Source of the DNA: Candidatus Avelusimicrobium intestinipullorum
GTDB lineage: Bacteria; Elusimicrobiota; Elusimicrobia; Elusimicrobiales; Elusimicrobiaceae
Assembly: GCA_944324635.1 (NCBI GenBank)
Contig: CALUXC010000001.1
Span: 248,001-312,000, forward strand
Direction of reading: 5' to 3'
Length of the DNA: 64,000 nt
Shown here: in pieces, positions 1 through 8,826 of the stretch
How the letters are laid out: each line of letters starts with the position of its first letter
Position numbering within the stretch: position 1 is the first letter of the stretch
Translations under genes and position numbers: made by a program
The notes under the pieces: model-generated
Database searches by the model: none
What the model was told of the DNA's origin: nothing
Seen by the model: the letters and a program-made list of their open reading frames with translations, nothing else

Positions 1-546
1 AAAAAATTTTTCCACGGGAAGTTTAGCCACAAATTTTTCCACCTGGCGGGGCGAAATGACAAAGAGTCCGTTTGGCTTTTTATAGTCGGACGCAATTTTT
101 GCCAGCATTTTGTTGACGGACACTCCTGCCGAAGCCGTCAGGCCGGTGGCTTCAAAAATTTTGGCCTTTATTTCCTGGGCGGCCTGCGTGGCGCAGGGAA
201 GGTGCGATACGTCCAGAAACGCCTCATCTATAGAAAGAGGTTCCACCAAATCCGTATATTGAAGGAAAATAGCGCGTATTTGGCGGGATACGGCTTTGTA
301 CACGTCCATACGGGCGGGAATAAAAATGAGATGGGGGCATCTTTGGCGGGCGCGCAGGGCCGATAGGGCCGAGTGTACGCCGTATTTGCGCGCTTCGTAG
401 CTGGCGGTGGCCACCACGCCGCGCGGGCCCGCATGTCCAACGGCTATGGGTTTGCCGCGCAGGGCGGGATTGTCGCGCTGTTCAATGGAGGCAAAGAAGG
501 CGTCCATATCTATATGAATGATTTTGCGTACGGGTATACTGGCCAT
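1..546 (-). CDS. dinB: DNA polymerase IV (Y-family), 3' part cut by window edge
   Basis: Reading the complement from the ATG at 546 gives 182 codons open to the window edge. The protein starts MASIPVRKIIHIDMDAFFA, the Y-family palm motif with the first catalytic Asp pair, followed by GVVATASYEARKYGV and the second acidic motif PLSIDEAFLDVS. The helix-hairpin-helix region begins (ASAGVSVNKMLAKIASDYKKPNG) before the sequence runs out. Known role: error-prone translesion DNA synthesis in the cytoplasm. There is no Shine-Dalgarno sequence; a TACAAT box lies 8 nt before the start codon. The C-terminal little-finger domain is outside the window. Confidence 0.93.
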   Translation of the reverse strand, partial: MASIPVRKIIHIDMDAFFASIEQRDNPALRGKPIAVGHAGPRGVVATASYEARKYGVHSALSALRARQRCPHLIFIPARMDVYKAVSRQIRAIFLQYTDLVEPLSIDEAFLDVSHLPCATQAAQEIKAKIFEATGLTASAGVSVNKMLAKIASDYKKPNGLFVISPRQVEKFVAKLPVEKFF

Positions 547-554
547 GTTTCTAT

Positions 555-560
555 ATTGTA
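555..560 (-). promoter_or_regulatory. -10 box of dinB next to the start codon
   Basis: On the minus strand TACAAT is followed by 8 nt and then the dinB ATG. With a usual 6-8 nt discriminator, transcription would start at or next to the initiation codon. No convincing -35 hexamer is visible 16-18 bp upstream. Confidence 0.45.
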
Positions 561-671
561 GCACTTTGCCGCGGGGGCGCTTGAAAGGGGCGGCGGTGAT
601 AAAATTTTTGAATGTTTGGTTAATTTGTTGTAAAATATATGTAGCCGCAAGTGGCGGTGCAGTTGAATTTG

Positions 672-743
672 GCCCCCATAGCTCAATGGATAGAGCATCT
701 GCCTTCTAAGCAGGGGATATAGGTTCGATTCCTATTGGGGGTA
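672..743 (+). tRNA. tRNA-Arg (anticodon UCU)
   Basis: A full cloverleaf can be drawn. The acceptor stem GCCCCCA pairs with TGGGGGT (one G-U). The D stem is GCTC/GAGC. The anticodon stem TCTGC/GCAGG encloses the loop CTTCTAA with anticodon TCT. The T arm is ATAGG-TTCGATT-CCTAT, and the discriminator is A743. CCA is not encoded. A hairpin terminator follows directly. Confidence 0.95.
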
Positions 744-751
744 TTTTTATT

Positions 752-790
752 AAAAGGATTTTGGCTTTTAACCTGCCAAAATCCTTTTTT
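752..790 (+). terminator. Terminator of tRNA-Arg
   Basis: AAAAGGATTTTGGC and GCCAAAATCCTTTTTT form a 14-bp stem around a short loop, ending in a T-run. Confidence 0.85.
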
Positions 791-941
791 ATCATATTCC
801 CCCCGCGCCAAGCAAGCCCGCAAAAACTTTCGCCGCCCAGCCTAATGGCGGGACAAAAACATGCCTGTTTTTGGAAAAATACCGTCGGAAAACTCCTTGA
901 AAAAATATATTTTATGCCGCGCCCTTAGGGCCCAAAAATAG

Positions 942-995
942 ATGGGTCTAATAAACCCAAAAAGGATAGGTCCAAAAAACCCTTAAAAATAGGAC
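942..995 (+). promoter_or_regulatory. GGGTCT/AGGTCC element upstream of exported protein 1084
   Basis: ATGGGTCT (942-949) is followed after 16 bp by ATAGGTCC (966-973), and then by ATAGGAC and a run of T. The same pair with a 15-bp gap lies upstream of the gene ending at 26176, and related AGGACC/AGGTCC sites precede the genes at 27019 and 51826. The rest of 791-1083 is AT-rich leader with no gene. Operator or RNA element; function unknown. Confidence 0.4.
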
Positions 996-1083
996 TTTTT
1001 TTTATAGATTTTTTATCGGAAAAATAGTATAGTAAAAAAATATAAAAAAGAAAAACTAGAAGCAGAAAAAAAGGAGCATCCTT

Positions 1084-2022
1084 ATGAGAAAAGTATTAGT
1101 CCCGCTGTTAATGCTCTGTTTGTCCGTTCCCGGGTTTGCGCAAGGTGGCAAACTCGCCAAAACGGCCGGAAAAGCCTTGGTACAAAAACCTTCCAAGGTG
1201 GTACGTAATATCTCCAGCAAAGAATTGCTGGCGCGGTACCAGCTGTATGCGCAGTCTATTCGCACGCTGCAGCAAGTACACGCTCAACAGGCCGCCGCTG
1301 CCCTGATTGACCCGCAGTTGGAACAGGCCGCCCGTATGGCTTATTTGGAAAAGCTGAATGCCGAATCTGCCGCTGCCTTGTCCGAACTGACGGCCAATAT
1401 GAAGAAGGAATATGCCAAGTGGGCCGATGTGCTGTTGCGCGAACGCAACGCTAAATATCTGCCGAAAAAGGACCCGGCTATTCCCGGTTTGCTGGCCTTC
1501 TCTCCCGATCCGTTGCGCCAGCCGCACATGACTCCGCGTTTTTACCGCGAATGGTTGGATACCATTCCCGAATATGAAGATTTGCCTGAAGAATTTTCCG
1601 GGTTGGTCTTTGCGCTTCGCAAGAAACTTCACACCATGGATGTGGAAGTGGTACAGGCTGTACGCGCTTATATGAAAGCGAAAGTGCGCCTGGATCCGAC
1701 GGATGAAGCCGTCAGCCGCTACTACCGCAAACAAATGAGAGAAGCCAACCGCGAACTGCTTAGACTTTCTAAAGAATCTGCCCAGTGCGTGGCGGACCTG
1801 GTGTATCTGCTGAACTTGTATCCCACTCTCTTCAAAGATTCTTTGAAGTTGTTGGCCAACCAGCTGGATACCTCCATGCAGACGGAATTTACCACCTATC
1901 TGCGTGCCAGAATTAAAGAACCCAAAAAGAAGTTCTTAAATGCCAGACCGGTCGGATTTAACAATAATTCCGCCCCCAACGAACCAATGAAAGGTACTAC
2001 GTTTAACGGATTCAAACAGTAA
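1084..2022 (+). CDS. Exported helical protein of unknown function
   Basis: 312 residues. A clear signal peptide (MRKVLVPLLMLCLSVPGFAQ) predicts export to the periplasm. The mature part is almost entirely predicted helix, rich in Ala, Leu, Arg and Lys, with a Pro-rich interruption near residues 135-165 and one Cys in the last third. I recognise no enzyme motif or named family. An AAGGAG ribosome site precedes the ATG, and the long A/T-rich leader carries the AGGTCC element shared with other exported genes here. The gene is a single unit closed by its own terminator. A lineage-specific envelope protein is the most that can be inferred. Confidence 0.75.
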   Translation: MRKVLVPLLMLCLSVPGFAQGGKLAKTAGKALVQKPSKVVRNISSKELLARYQLYAQSIRTLQQVHAQQAAAALIDPQLEQAARMAYLEKLNAESAAALSELTANMKKEYAKWADVLLRERNAKYLPKKDPAIPGLLAFSPDPLRQPHMTPRFYREWLDTIPEYEDLPEEFSGLVFALRKKLHTMDVEVVQAVRAYMKAKVRLDPTDEAVSRYYRKQMREANRELLRLSKESAQCVADLVYLLNLYPTLFKDSLKLLANQLDTSMQTEFTTYLRARIKEPKKKFLNARPVGFNNNSAPNEPMKGTTFNGFKQ

Positions 2023-2023
2023 C

Positions 2024-2053
2024 AAAAATCCCCGCTTCGGCGGGGATTTTTTT
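2024..2053 (+). terminator. Terminator after 1084 gene
   Basis: AATCCCCGC-TTCG-GCGGGGATT hairpin followed by a T-run. Confidence 0.9.
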
Positions 2054-2128
2054 GGGCTTTTGGAGGCGGGCCAAATGAAGGTGAAAATGGTAAAATAAAG
2101 GGGACCGTTTAATTGGAGCACCGTTATT

Positions 2129-3328
2129 ATGGCAAGAAATCTCTCTTTTTCCTATTCCAAGATGGGCATGTACAAGGAATGTCCGCAAAAGTACAAATTC
2201 CGCTACGTGCACATGATTCCCGAACAACCCAAATACTACTTTGCTTTCGGTTCTGCCCTGCATGAGGTGATGGAATATATCTATAATCCGAATCAACCCG
2301 CTTTCCCCTCCCTGGAGCAGGCCCTTTCTTTTTTTGAAAACCATTGGAACAAAACTTCTTTTGAGCAAAAAGGCTACGCTTCCGTGGAAAAGGAGCTGGC
2401 CGGCTTTGCCGAAGGACGGCGTATTATAGAGGAATACTACGCCAAGCATGCGGCTTCTTTTGTGCATCCGCTTTCGGTGGAAATGAAAAGCACCCTGGAT
2501 ATGGACGGGCTGAGTTTAATCAGCATTTTGGACCGTATTGATTATCTGGGCGACGGGAAAATTAAAATTTTGGATTATAAAACGGGTAAAACCGTCCAGC
2601 GCGAGCCGGACCAGCTGTATATGTACCAGAAAGTGGTGGAAAATTCCCCCGCCGTTAAAGCCTTGGTGCAAAAAGTGGATCCCGGTGTGAGTGAACTGCG
2701 CGTGGGGCAGCTTAGTTTTTATCACCTGCCCACCTTGCAGGAAATGACGTTTGAACGCGCCCCGGACAAGGAAATCTTTTCCTTTTGGCAGGGCGTGCTG
2801 AAAGTGGCCGACAATATCCGCGCCGGCAAGTTTGACCCTACCCCCGGCGAAAATCAGTGCCGCTGGTGTGATTACCGCAATATCTGCCCGGTGTTTACGG
2901 GAAAAGAATACGATCCTTCCGCCGCGTCTTTGCGGCCGCAGGCGATGGCTCCTCAAGCCGAGCCCGTGAAGAGCGAACAGGAACTCCTTAGCGAAAAAAT
3001 AGATCGCTGCGGAGCCTTGCTGGAAGAAGCCAAAAGCTTGCAAAAAGAAATTATTTCGCTGATGCGCAAAAACAATTTTGAGCGTCACTTCGGGGCCAAT
3101 TTTAAGGCGGAACTTGCCCGCGTGGAAAAATTGGAATTTACCGATAAGGAAAAAGTGGTGGAGCTCTTGCGCACGCTTAAGCTGTTGGCCAAAGTGCTGG
3201 TGCCCACCCAAAGCACGGTGGCTGCCCTGTTGCAGGACGACTCCGTCCCGGCGCAGGCCAAAGCCAAACTGAGTGCTTTTGCCCGCAAAACGCAAGAAGA
3301 TAATCTGACAATTAACAAAGCGGAGTAA
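2129..3328 (+). CDS. RecB-family PD-(D/E)XK nuclease with likely Fe-S cluster
   Basis: 399 residues. The order of motifs is that of the RecB/AddB/Cas4-type nuclease fold. A first Cys lies in SKMGMYKECPQKYKFRY. The motif-I His is in AFGSALHEVMEYI, the catalytic Asp in ILDRIDYLGDG, and the D-x-K core in IKILDYKTGK, followed by a Gln-rich helix (DQLYMYQKV). The trailing Cys set CRWCDYRNICP at about residue 248 completes a probable [4Fe-4S] site. Residues from about 285 onward form an extra Lys/Glu-rich helical tail. No helicase is fused, so it may be a stand-alone repair nuclease. The next gene starts 5 bp after the stop, so the two are probably co-transcribed. Start supported by GGAG upstream. 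Confidence 0.82.
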   Translation: MARNLSFSYSKMGMYKECPQKYKFRYVHMIPEQPKYYFAFGSALHEVMEYIYNPNQPAFPSLEQALSFFENHWNKTSFEQKGYASVEKELAGFAEGRRIIEEYYAKHAASFVHPLSVEMKSTLDMDGLSLISILDRIDYLGDGKIKILDYKTGKTVQREPDQLYMYQKVVENSPAVKALVQKVDPGVSELRVGQLSFYHLPTLQEMTFERAPDKEIFSFWQGVLKVADNIRAGKFDPTPGENQCRWCDYRNICPVFTGKEYDPSAASLRPQAMAPQAEPVKSEQELLSEKIDRCGALLEEAKSLQKEIISLMRKNNFERHFGANFKAELARVEKLEFTDKEKVVELLRTLKLLAKVLVPTQSTVAALLQDDSVPAQAKAKLSAFARKTQEDNLTINKAE

Positions 3329-3333
3329 CCCCT

Positions 3334-5271
3334 ATGGCTACAGACAAAAAAGACTTTCGCGTAAAACTTTCTTTGATTTTTATTTTGGCTGCGGCCCTGT
3401 TGTTCACGGCGGCCCGCACGACGTTGTTTTTCTTGAATGGAGAATTCTTTTCTTCCATGCAGGGGAAAGAGATTTTTTCGGCGTTTTTGAACGGACTAAG
3501 ATTTGATTTTTCCGTGATAGCCCTTTTTATGGGGCCGCTGATTTTCCTGCTTAATTTGCCGGTAAAATCCGTCCGCTGGGTGAAATGCTGGGCGGGTGTG
3601 TTGCTGGCGGAACTGGTGGTGACGGCTGGATTTTTGATTGGCGATTTAATTTATTTCCCCAAAGTAAACCGTCATATCGCCGAAGAAGTTGTGCAGCTTT
3701 CCAACGACTGGGGTTTTATCCTGTCGTATATGGTGACGCAGACGTGGCTGCCGCTGTTTTTGCTGTTGGGCGGTTTGGGGGCTGCGGTGTGGGCGTTGGC
3801 CCGCTATGCGGACAAACACTTCGCTCCCCGTCAGTGGGGCTGGGGTAAAAATGCGGCCCTTCTTTTAGGCATTATCGTTTTGTGCGTGTTTGGCATTCGC
3901 GGCCATTTGGGCGGCGGCAAATCCCTGGGGGTGGCGGACGTATATAACTATGTATCTTCCCCCGCCGGTTCCGCCTTGGCGCTTAACGGCGTATTTACCG
4001 CCTATCAAGTGGGGCGCAAAGGCGCGGTGGACGTGGTCAACCCCTATCCTGCTGAAAAAGCTATCCCGAATGTGCAAAAGATGCTCCTATCTTCGGACGA
4101 AACCCTCCTTAACGAACATTATCCGCTGATGCGTGTTAGAAAAGACGTTCCTTCCACCCCCAAGCATAACGTATTAATCGTGCTGCTGGAAGGGTGGCAT
4201 CCGTATTATGTGGACGGTCTTTCCCATAACGGGTTTGGCGCAACGCCCGTTTTTGACAAACTGATAGAAGAAGGCGTTACGTTTACCAATGCATATGCCG
4301 TCGGCCAGCGCAGTATTTTTGGGTTTGCGGCGGTATTTGCCGGCTTGCCGTGGGTGCCGGGGTTGCCGATGTTTGGATATGGGTTGGAGCTGGCTTCATT
4401 GTCCCCCATGCCCAAGCATTTTTTGGAAGCGGGCTATTACACTTTTTTTGCTCAAACGTCTCACCGCGGTTCTTACCGGTTGTGCGCGCTGGCTTCGTAT
4501 TTGGGCGCCAAAGAAACATACGGTTGGGAAGATATGCCACAACTGCTCCCGTATCAAAAGAAGGCCCCTTTTGGATACGATTACGACGCCATGATGTTTG
4601 CGTCCGATAAAATTAAAAACCGCAAAGAGAAAAATTTTATGGGTATGCTGTTTACCGGCATTACGCATGAGCCGTTTACGTCCACCCTGCCCCAGTTTGA
4701 CAAATATCCCTACGACACCTGGGAACACGGCTTCTTAAATACGCTTTCATTTGCGGACTGGTCCATCGGCCAATTATTGGAACGTGCCAAAAAAGACGGT
4801 TGGTTTGACGATACCATTTTTGTCTTCGTGGCGGACCATACCTCCGGCGGTCCGGAAGATAATTCCCTTAAAAACCGCTTTCGTATTCCGATGGTGATTT
4901 ATGCACCGAAACTTTTGAAGCCGCAAAAAATTGACCATATCGTAACGCAGAACGACTTGATCCCCACGATCTACCGCCTGACGGAATTAAACCATCCTTA
5001 CACGGCGTTTGGACGGGATATGTTTGATTCGGCTAAAGACCGCGTGGCATTAGTGTCCGACGGTGTAACGATAGGGCTGGTAACGCCGGAAGGCGAAATC
5101 CGCCATGGCGGCGGGAAAGTGCTTTATTCCCAGGCCTATACGCCGGATTTTGACGTTAAAAAAGCGGAAGAGAAACTCCTTTCGCTGGACAAAACGGCCC
5201 ATACCCTGTTGACCGAAAACTTATGGTATGACGCGTCTTACGACGTGAAGGAAACCACGAATGGAAAATGA
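3334..5271 (+). CDS. LTA-synthase-like sulfatase-fold membrane enzyme
   Basis: 645 residues. The N-terminal third has about five membrane helices; the C-terminal two thirds are an extracytoplasmic alkaline-phosphatase/sulfatase domain. Visible active-site elements are the metal-binding Glu in VLIVLLEGWH, a nucleophile region GQRSIFGF (Ser or Arg-Ser in place of the LtaS Thr context), and the late FVADHTSGG with the Asp-His metal ligands. Family members transfer phosphoglycerol or phosphoethanolamine to envelope polymers or glycolipids. The downstream kinase gene overlaps by 11 bp, so the products may share a pathway. In a diderm a periplasmic phosphoglycerol or phosphoethanolamine transferase is more likely than a true lipoteichoic acid synthase. 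Confidence 0.8.
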   Translation: MATDKKDFRVKLSLIFILAAALLFTAARTTLFFLNGEFFSSMQGKEIFSAFLNGLRFDFSVIALFMGPLIFLLNLPVKSVRWVKCWAGVLLAELVVTAGFLIGDLIYFPKVNRHIAEEVVQLSNDWGFILSYMVTQTWLPLFLLLGGLGAAVWALARYADKHFAPRQWGWGKNAALLLGIIVLCVFGIRGHLGGGKSLGVADVYNYVSSPAGSALALNGVFTAYQVGRKGAVDVVNPYPAEKAIPNVQKMLLSSDETLLNEHYPLMRVRKDVPSTPKHNVLIVLLEGWHPYYVDGLSHNGFGATPVFDKLIEEGVTFTNAYAVGQRSIFGFAAVFAGLPWVPGLPMFGYGLELASLSPMPKHFLEAGYYTFFAQTSHRGSYRLCALASYLGAKETYGWEDMPQLLPYQKKAPFGYDYDAMMFASDKIKNRKEKNFMGMLFTGITHEPFTSTLPQFDKYPYDTWEHGFLNTLSFADWSIGQLLERAKKDGWFDDTIFVFVADHTSGGPEDNSLKNRFRIPMVIYAPKLLKPQKIDHIVTQNDLIPTIYRLTELNHPYTAFGRDMFDSAKDRVALVSDGVTIGLVTPEGEIRHGGGKVLYSQAYTPDFDVKKAEEKLLSLDKTAHTLLTENLWYDASYDVKETTNGK

Positions 5272-6718
5272 ACGGCTGATTATAGCATTGGATTTGGGCA
5301 CGTCCAGTTCCCGCGCATTTGCGGTGGACGCGGCCGGTACCGTGCGGGCGCAAAAAAGCGCCCAGCTTTCCCCCACCCGCCCGCGGGAAGGCTGTTCCGA
5401 GTACGACGCCCAAACATTGCTGCAAAGCCAGCTGGACGTGTTGCATCAACTTTTGGACGAAGTGGACCCCCAGCGGGTGGCGGCGCTGGCCGTAACGTCT
5501 CAGCGGTCCACCGTGGTACTGTGGGATAAAACCACCGGCCAAGCCGTAGCGCCCGTGCTAACGTGGGAGGACGGCCGCGCGTATGCGCAAGCCGAACAGG
5601 CCAACATTTCTCAAGAAGAAGTACACGCCGTTACCGGGTTGTATAAAACCCCCTATTTTTCCGCGCCCAAAATTGCCTGGTGCCTGCAAAATATCCCTGC
5701 CGTTCGTCAGACACTGGAGGCGGGGCGTTTGCTAGCGGGCCCGGTGGTGTCTTATTTGATTTGGCACTTGACCCAAGGACGCATGTTCGCGGCGGACCCG
5801 ACGCTGGCGCAGCGTATGCTGCTTTTGGATATTCGCACCAAAAAGTGGAGTGAGCCCCTTTGCCGCGCTTTTGGCGTGCCGGAACACATTTTGCCTTCCA
5901 TTTTGCCCAGCGCGGCCGATTACGGGCAGTTTGAATATAAGGGGGTATCTATCCCCATTTGTGTTTGCGCCGGGGATCAGCAGGCTTCGGTGGCGTTTGC
6001 GGGCTTAGAGAAAGGGCAAAGCTGTATTAATTACGGCACGGGTGCTTTTTTGCTTTATAATGCCGGACGGGAAAAACCTGTTTTCCTGCCCGGTCTACTT
6101 ACTTCCCTTTCCGTTTCCGCTTTAGACGGTACCTGTGATTATTTGCTGGAAGGCCCCGTGAACGCGGCAGGAAGTGCGCTGATGTGGTTAAAAGCCCAAG
6201 GCATTGAATTTGAGCCGGCCGATACGGACGCTTTGTGCCAGGCGGCTGTGCACCCTGTCTGGCTGTTGCCTGCATTGGGCGGATTAGGGGCCCCGTATTG
6301 GGATTTTTCGCTCTCCCCCATTGTGGCCGGTTTATCCCCCCGTACGCGAAAGCCCGATTGGGTGTGCGGCATGGTGCGCGCCATAGCCTTTTTGCTGGCC
6401 GATATTGCCGCGTATTTGCGCGTAAACGGACTAGCCAGCCAAGGACCCGTAAAAGTTTCCGGGGGCCTTGCTAAGTCAAATTGGCTGCTTGCGTATCAGG
6501 CGGATTTACTGCAAACGCCGCTTTTAGCCCTGCAGGATACCGAAAGTACCGTGCTGGGGGCGGCACGCTTGGCAGGAGAACGGCTGGGGTGGACGGTGAG
6601 CCATTGGGCTCCGCCCGTTCGGCAAACGTTTTCCCCCCGTCTGGAGGCTGCCGCCGCCAAGACGCTTTACGGCCAATGGCAAACCTTTGTGCAATGGTGT
6701 AAAACGTACGGGAAATAA
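5261..6718 (+). CDS. Glycerol-kinase-like FGGY carbohydrate kinase
   Basis: 485 residues, close to the 500 usual for the family. The phosphate-1 motif IALDLGTSSSRAF opens the protein. GDQQASVAF carries the catalytic Asp. NYGTGAFLL and GGLGAPYWD are the glycerol-kinase-like ATP-site segments. Compared with E. coli GlpK, the substrate loop reads QRST instead of QRET, so the Glu that binds glycerol is missing, while the Arg, Trp (VLTWEDGRA) and Tyr (TPYFS) equivalents are kept. The substrate is therefore uncertain: glycerol or a related polyol. The start codon lies inside the end of the sulfatase gene, which implies translational coupling. Confidence 0.82.
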   Translation: MENERLIIALDLGTSSSRAFAVDAAGTVRAQKSAQLSPTRPREGCSEYDAQTLLQSQLDVLHQLLDEVDPQRVAALAVTSQRSTVVLWDKTTGQAVAPVLTWEDGRAYAQAEQANISQEEVHAVTGLYKTPYFSAPKIAWCLQNIPAVRQTLEAGRLLAGPVVSYLIWHLTQGRMFAADPTLAQRMLLLDIRTKKWSEPLCRAFGVPEHILPSILPSAADYGQFEYKGVSIPICVCAGDQQASVAFAGLEKGQSCINYGTGAFLLYNAGREKPVFLPGLLTSLSVSALDGTCDYLLEGPVNAAGSALMWLKAQGIEFEPADTDALCQAAVHPVWLLPALGGLGAPYWDFSLSPIVAGLSPRTRKPDWVCGMVRAIAFLLADIAAYLRVNGLASQGPVKVSGGLAKSNWLLAYQADLLQTPLLALQDTESTVLGAARLAGERLGWTVSHWAPPVRQTFSPRLEAAAAKTLYGQWQTFVQWCKTYGK

Positions 6719-6732
6719 TTTATTAATCCCAT

Positions 6733-6766
6733 AAAAAACCGGAGCTTTTGGGCTCCGGTTTTTTTT
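6733..6766. terminator. Bidirectional terminator between kinase and ankyrin genes
   Basis: AAAAAACCGGAGC-loop-GCTCCGGTTTTTTTT serves the plus-strand kinase and the convergent minus-strand ankyrin gene. Confidence 0.9.
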
Positions 6767-6783
6767 GTGTAAAACAAAGGCTG

Positions 6784-8496
6784 TTATTTTTTGGAAGCTT
6801 TTTCGTCTTTCAATACGGACGGTTCTTCCACTTCTTTTTTGCCCAGTTGTTCGGCCACCTGGCGGTCAATTTCTTCCTGCATGGCGGCTTCGCGCTGCGC
6901 TTTGGCGGCTTCCAGCTGCTGCTGCAAGCGGACCAGTTCAGGGTCTTCGGCCGTTTTGGCTCGATATTCTTCTTCCAGTTTGGCGCGCAGGGCAGCTTCT
7001 TTGGCAGCGGCTTCTTCTTGGGCTTTTGCCGCCGCTTCTTCCTGCAGCTGTTTCACGCGGGCTTCTTCTTCGGCCAGCTGTTGTTCAAGCGCTTTTACTT
7101 CGGCCAATTTTTCTTCCTGCAGGGCAAGAGCGTCCTGATAAGTGGAATTCTTTTTGACGGAAAGCACATTGGCCGTCATGGATTTGGGCAGGTATTCTTC
7201 CGTCAGCATAAACACATTTTCGCCGGAAGAATTGGCGGCGGTCAAATCCGCCCCTTGCTGGATAAAATATAAAGCCATGCGGTCATTTTTGGCTTTCACC
7301 GCGCTCATAAGAGCGGTGTTTTGGGCGCTGTCGCGCACATTCATATCCGCACCCGCTTTCACAAGCGCCTGCGCGGGGGCCAAGTCTTCAGCGTACACGC
7401 TGTAGATAATGGCGGTGCGATTTTGAAAATCCCGCAGTTCGGTGTTGACGCCTTTTTGCTTGAGCAAAATGTTGACGCAGTCCTGGCGGTTTTTGGCCGA
7501 GGCGCGCATCAACGCGGTAACGCCGTTATTGTCCTGGGCGTTCACATCGGCCCCCAGCGACAGCAACGCACGCAAGGCATCGGGCTGGTCCTGTTCCACC
7601 GCATAGAAAATAGGCGTGCGGCCGGACAAATCCGAAATGTTCACGTCCGCTTTGCCGGTGCGGGCCAGCAAGCGAATGGTGTTGCTCTGCCCTTCGGCCG
7701 CGGCCGCAGCGATGGGAGAAAGCCCCGTGGCCGGGTTGCGGTAATCTGCCGTAGCGCCGTTGGCCAAGAGCACTTTGACGTTATCGTTCAACCCTTTTTG
7801 GGCCGCATAGATAAGCGGCGTATTGCCGGAGTTGTCCGGCAGGTTGACGGCATGTTTATCCAATTTAATCAAATTGCTGATTAACTGGGGGTTATCAATG
7901 CTGCTGGCGTAAATCAGGGCAGTTTTGCCCAAATCGTCTTTGGCGGTAACGTCGGCCCCTTTGGTGACCAAATAGTCCACCACTTCGGCATTGCCCGCCG
8001 CGGCGGCGGCAATGAGCGGAGTGACGCCGTAGCTGGAGGCATCGTTAATAACGGCGTTTCCATCTTCCACCAGCATTTTAATAATAGGCATATTGCCTTT
8101 TTCGGCGGCAATGGTCAAAGGCGTGATACCCGCATAGTTTTTTTCGTTTACGTTCACGTTGGCGTACATCAGCGTGCGCACGCGGTCTTCGTCGCTGATT
8201 TTAACGGCGCGGACCAGCGAAGTGTCGTACACGAATTTGGTTGTGGGGCGCGGGCGGTTGCCCAGCGTGTCGCCTTCATATTTCTTTTGCTCGGCTCCAA
8301 ACAAGGTTCCGCGGTAGATGTCGCCGGGAACCTGGGTGGCCTGTTCGGCAATGGCATCGGTGGCGGAACGCGGCGTGCGTTCGCCCAATACCAGGCCTTC
8401 ATACCCTGTATAGTAGTCGTCCTTGCTTTGGGCGTTCTGCGCACAGAGCGGAGTGACGGCTAATGCAAAAACAAAAATGAATCCTAGTTTTTTCAT
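6784..8496 (-). CDS. Exported ankyrin-repeat protein with coiled-coil tail
   Basis: 570 residues from the ATG at 8496, which has GGAGGAAG upstream and begins the signal peptide MKKLGFIFVFALAVTPLCAQ. Residues about 95-420 are around ten ankyrin repeats, seen as recurring G-x-TPL-x-A-A and A-x-V-N/D patterns such as GITPLTIAAEKGN and GVTALMRASAKNR. The last 130 residues are a charged Glu/Ala/Gln coiled coil ending in a Lys-rich tail. Ankyrin repeats bind proteins; in a bacterial periplasm they often act as scaffolds. It stands alone and converges on the kinase gene. The partner cannot be told from the sequence. Confidence 0.85.
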   Translation of the reverse strand: MKKLGFIFVFALAVTPLCAQNAQSKDDYYTGYEGLVLGERTPRSATDAIAEQATQVPGDIYRGTLFGAEQKKYEGDTLGNRPRPTTKFVYDTSLVRAVKISDEDRVRTLMYANVNVNEKNYAGITPLTIAAEKGNMPIIKMLVEDGNAVINDASSYGVTPLIAAAAAGNAEVVDYLVTKGADVTAKDDLGKTALIYASSIDNPQLISNLIKLDKHAVNLPDNSGNTPLIYAAQKGLNDNVKVLLANGATADYRNPATGLSPIAAAAAEGQSNTIRLLARTGKADVNISDLSGRTPIFYAVEQDQPDALRALLSLGADVNAQDNNGVTALMRASAKNRQDCVNILLKQKGVNTELRDFQNRTAIIYSVYAEDLAPAQALVKAGADMNVRDSAQNTALMSAVKAKNDRMALYFIQQGADLTAANSSGENVFMLTEEYLPKSMTANVLSVKKNSTYQDALALQEEKLAEVKALEQQLAEEEARVKQLQEEAAAKAQEEAAAKEAALRAKLEEEYRAKTAEDPELVRLQQQLEAAKAQREAAMQEEIDRQVAEQLGKKEVEEPSVLKDEKASKK

Positions 8497-8614
8497 GTGG
8501 TTTCTTCCTCCGGTTACTATATTATAACCAATAAGAAGCAAAAGTTATAAAAAATTTTTTAATAGTTCAAAAAGGCTATACTTAAATTAAACCTTAATTT
8601 TTTCAATTAAAAGC

Positions 8615-8643
8615 TTGCTTTTTTACGAGACAGGTTGTATGAT
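8615..8643 (+). promoter_or_regulatory. Sigma-70-type promoter for candidate small RNA
   Basis: TTGCTT (8615-8620), a 17-bp spacer and TATGAT (8638-8643). No plus-strand protein gene starts nearby, yet a terminator lies about 120 bp downstream. Confidence 0.45.
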
Positions 8644-8649
8644 TAGGTA

Positions 8650-8766
8650 TAGGGGTTATCCTTTTTATTATAATTTGCTTATAGATTTTATCCCCCAGAA
8701 CCTTTCGATTTACCCCCCGAACGGTTCTGAACAAAAGAGCCGGGCACATCCCCCGGCTCTTTTTTG
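8650..8766 (+). ncRNA. Candidate small RNA, about 115 nt
   Basis: The interval between the minus-strand ankyrin gene and ferredoxin holds a good promoter, an inverted repeat (AGAACC ... GGTTCT around 8698-8732) and a strong hairpin with a T-run (8735-8766). There is no conserved reading frame. It matches none of tmRNA, 6S, SRP RNA or RNase P by eye. The call rests on signal geometry alone. Confidence 0.3.
8735..8766 (+). terminator. Terminator of candidate small RNA
   Basis: AAGAGCCGGG-loop-CCCGGCTCTTTTTT. The stem is also A-flanked on the other side, so it could work both ways. Confidence 0.7.
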
Positions 8767-8781
8767 TGTTTATTTATCCAT

Positions 8782-8808
8782 AAAAAAACCGCCCCTTGCG
8801 GGGCGGCT
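8782..8808 (-). terminator. Terminator of ferredoxin gene
   Basis: On the minus strand GCCGCCCC-GCAA-GGGGCGGTTTTTTTA directly follows the ferredoxin stop. Confidence 0.88.
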
Positions 8809-8826
8809 TTCCAAAATGTTTACGCC

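Noticed and set aside
3334..5271. True lipoteichoic acid synthase
   Set aside because: The neighbouring LPS genes show a diderm envelope, and the nucleophile context differs from LtaS; only a family-level call is justified.
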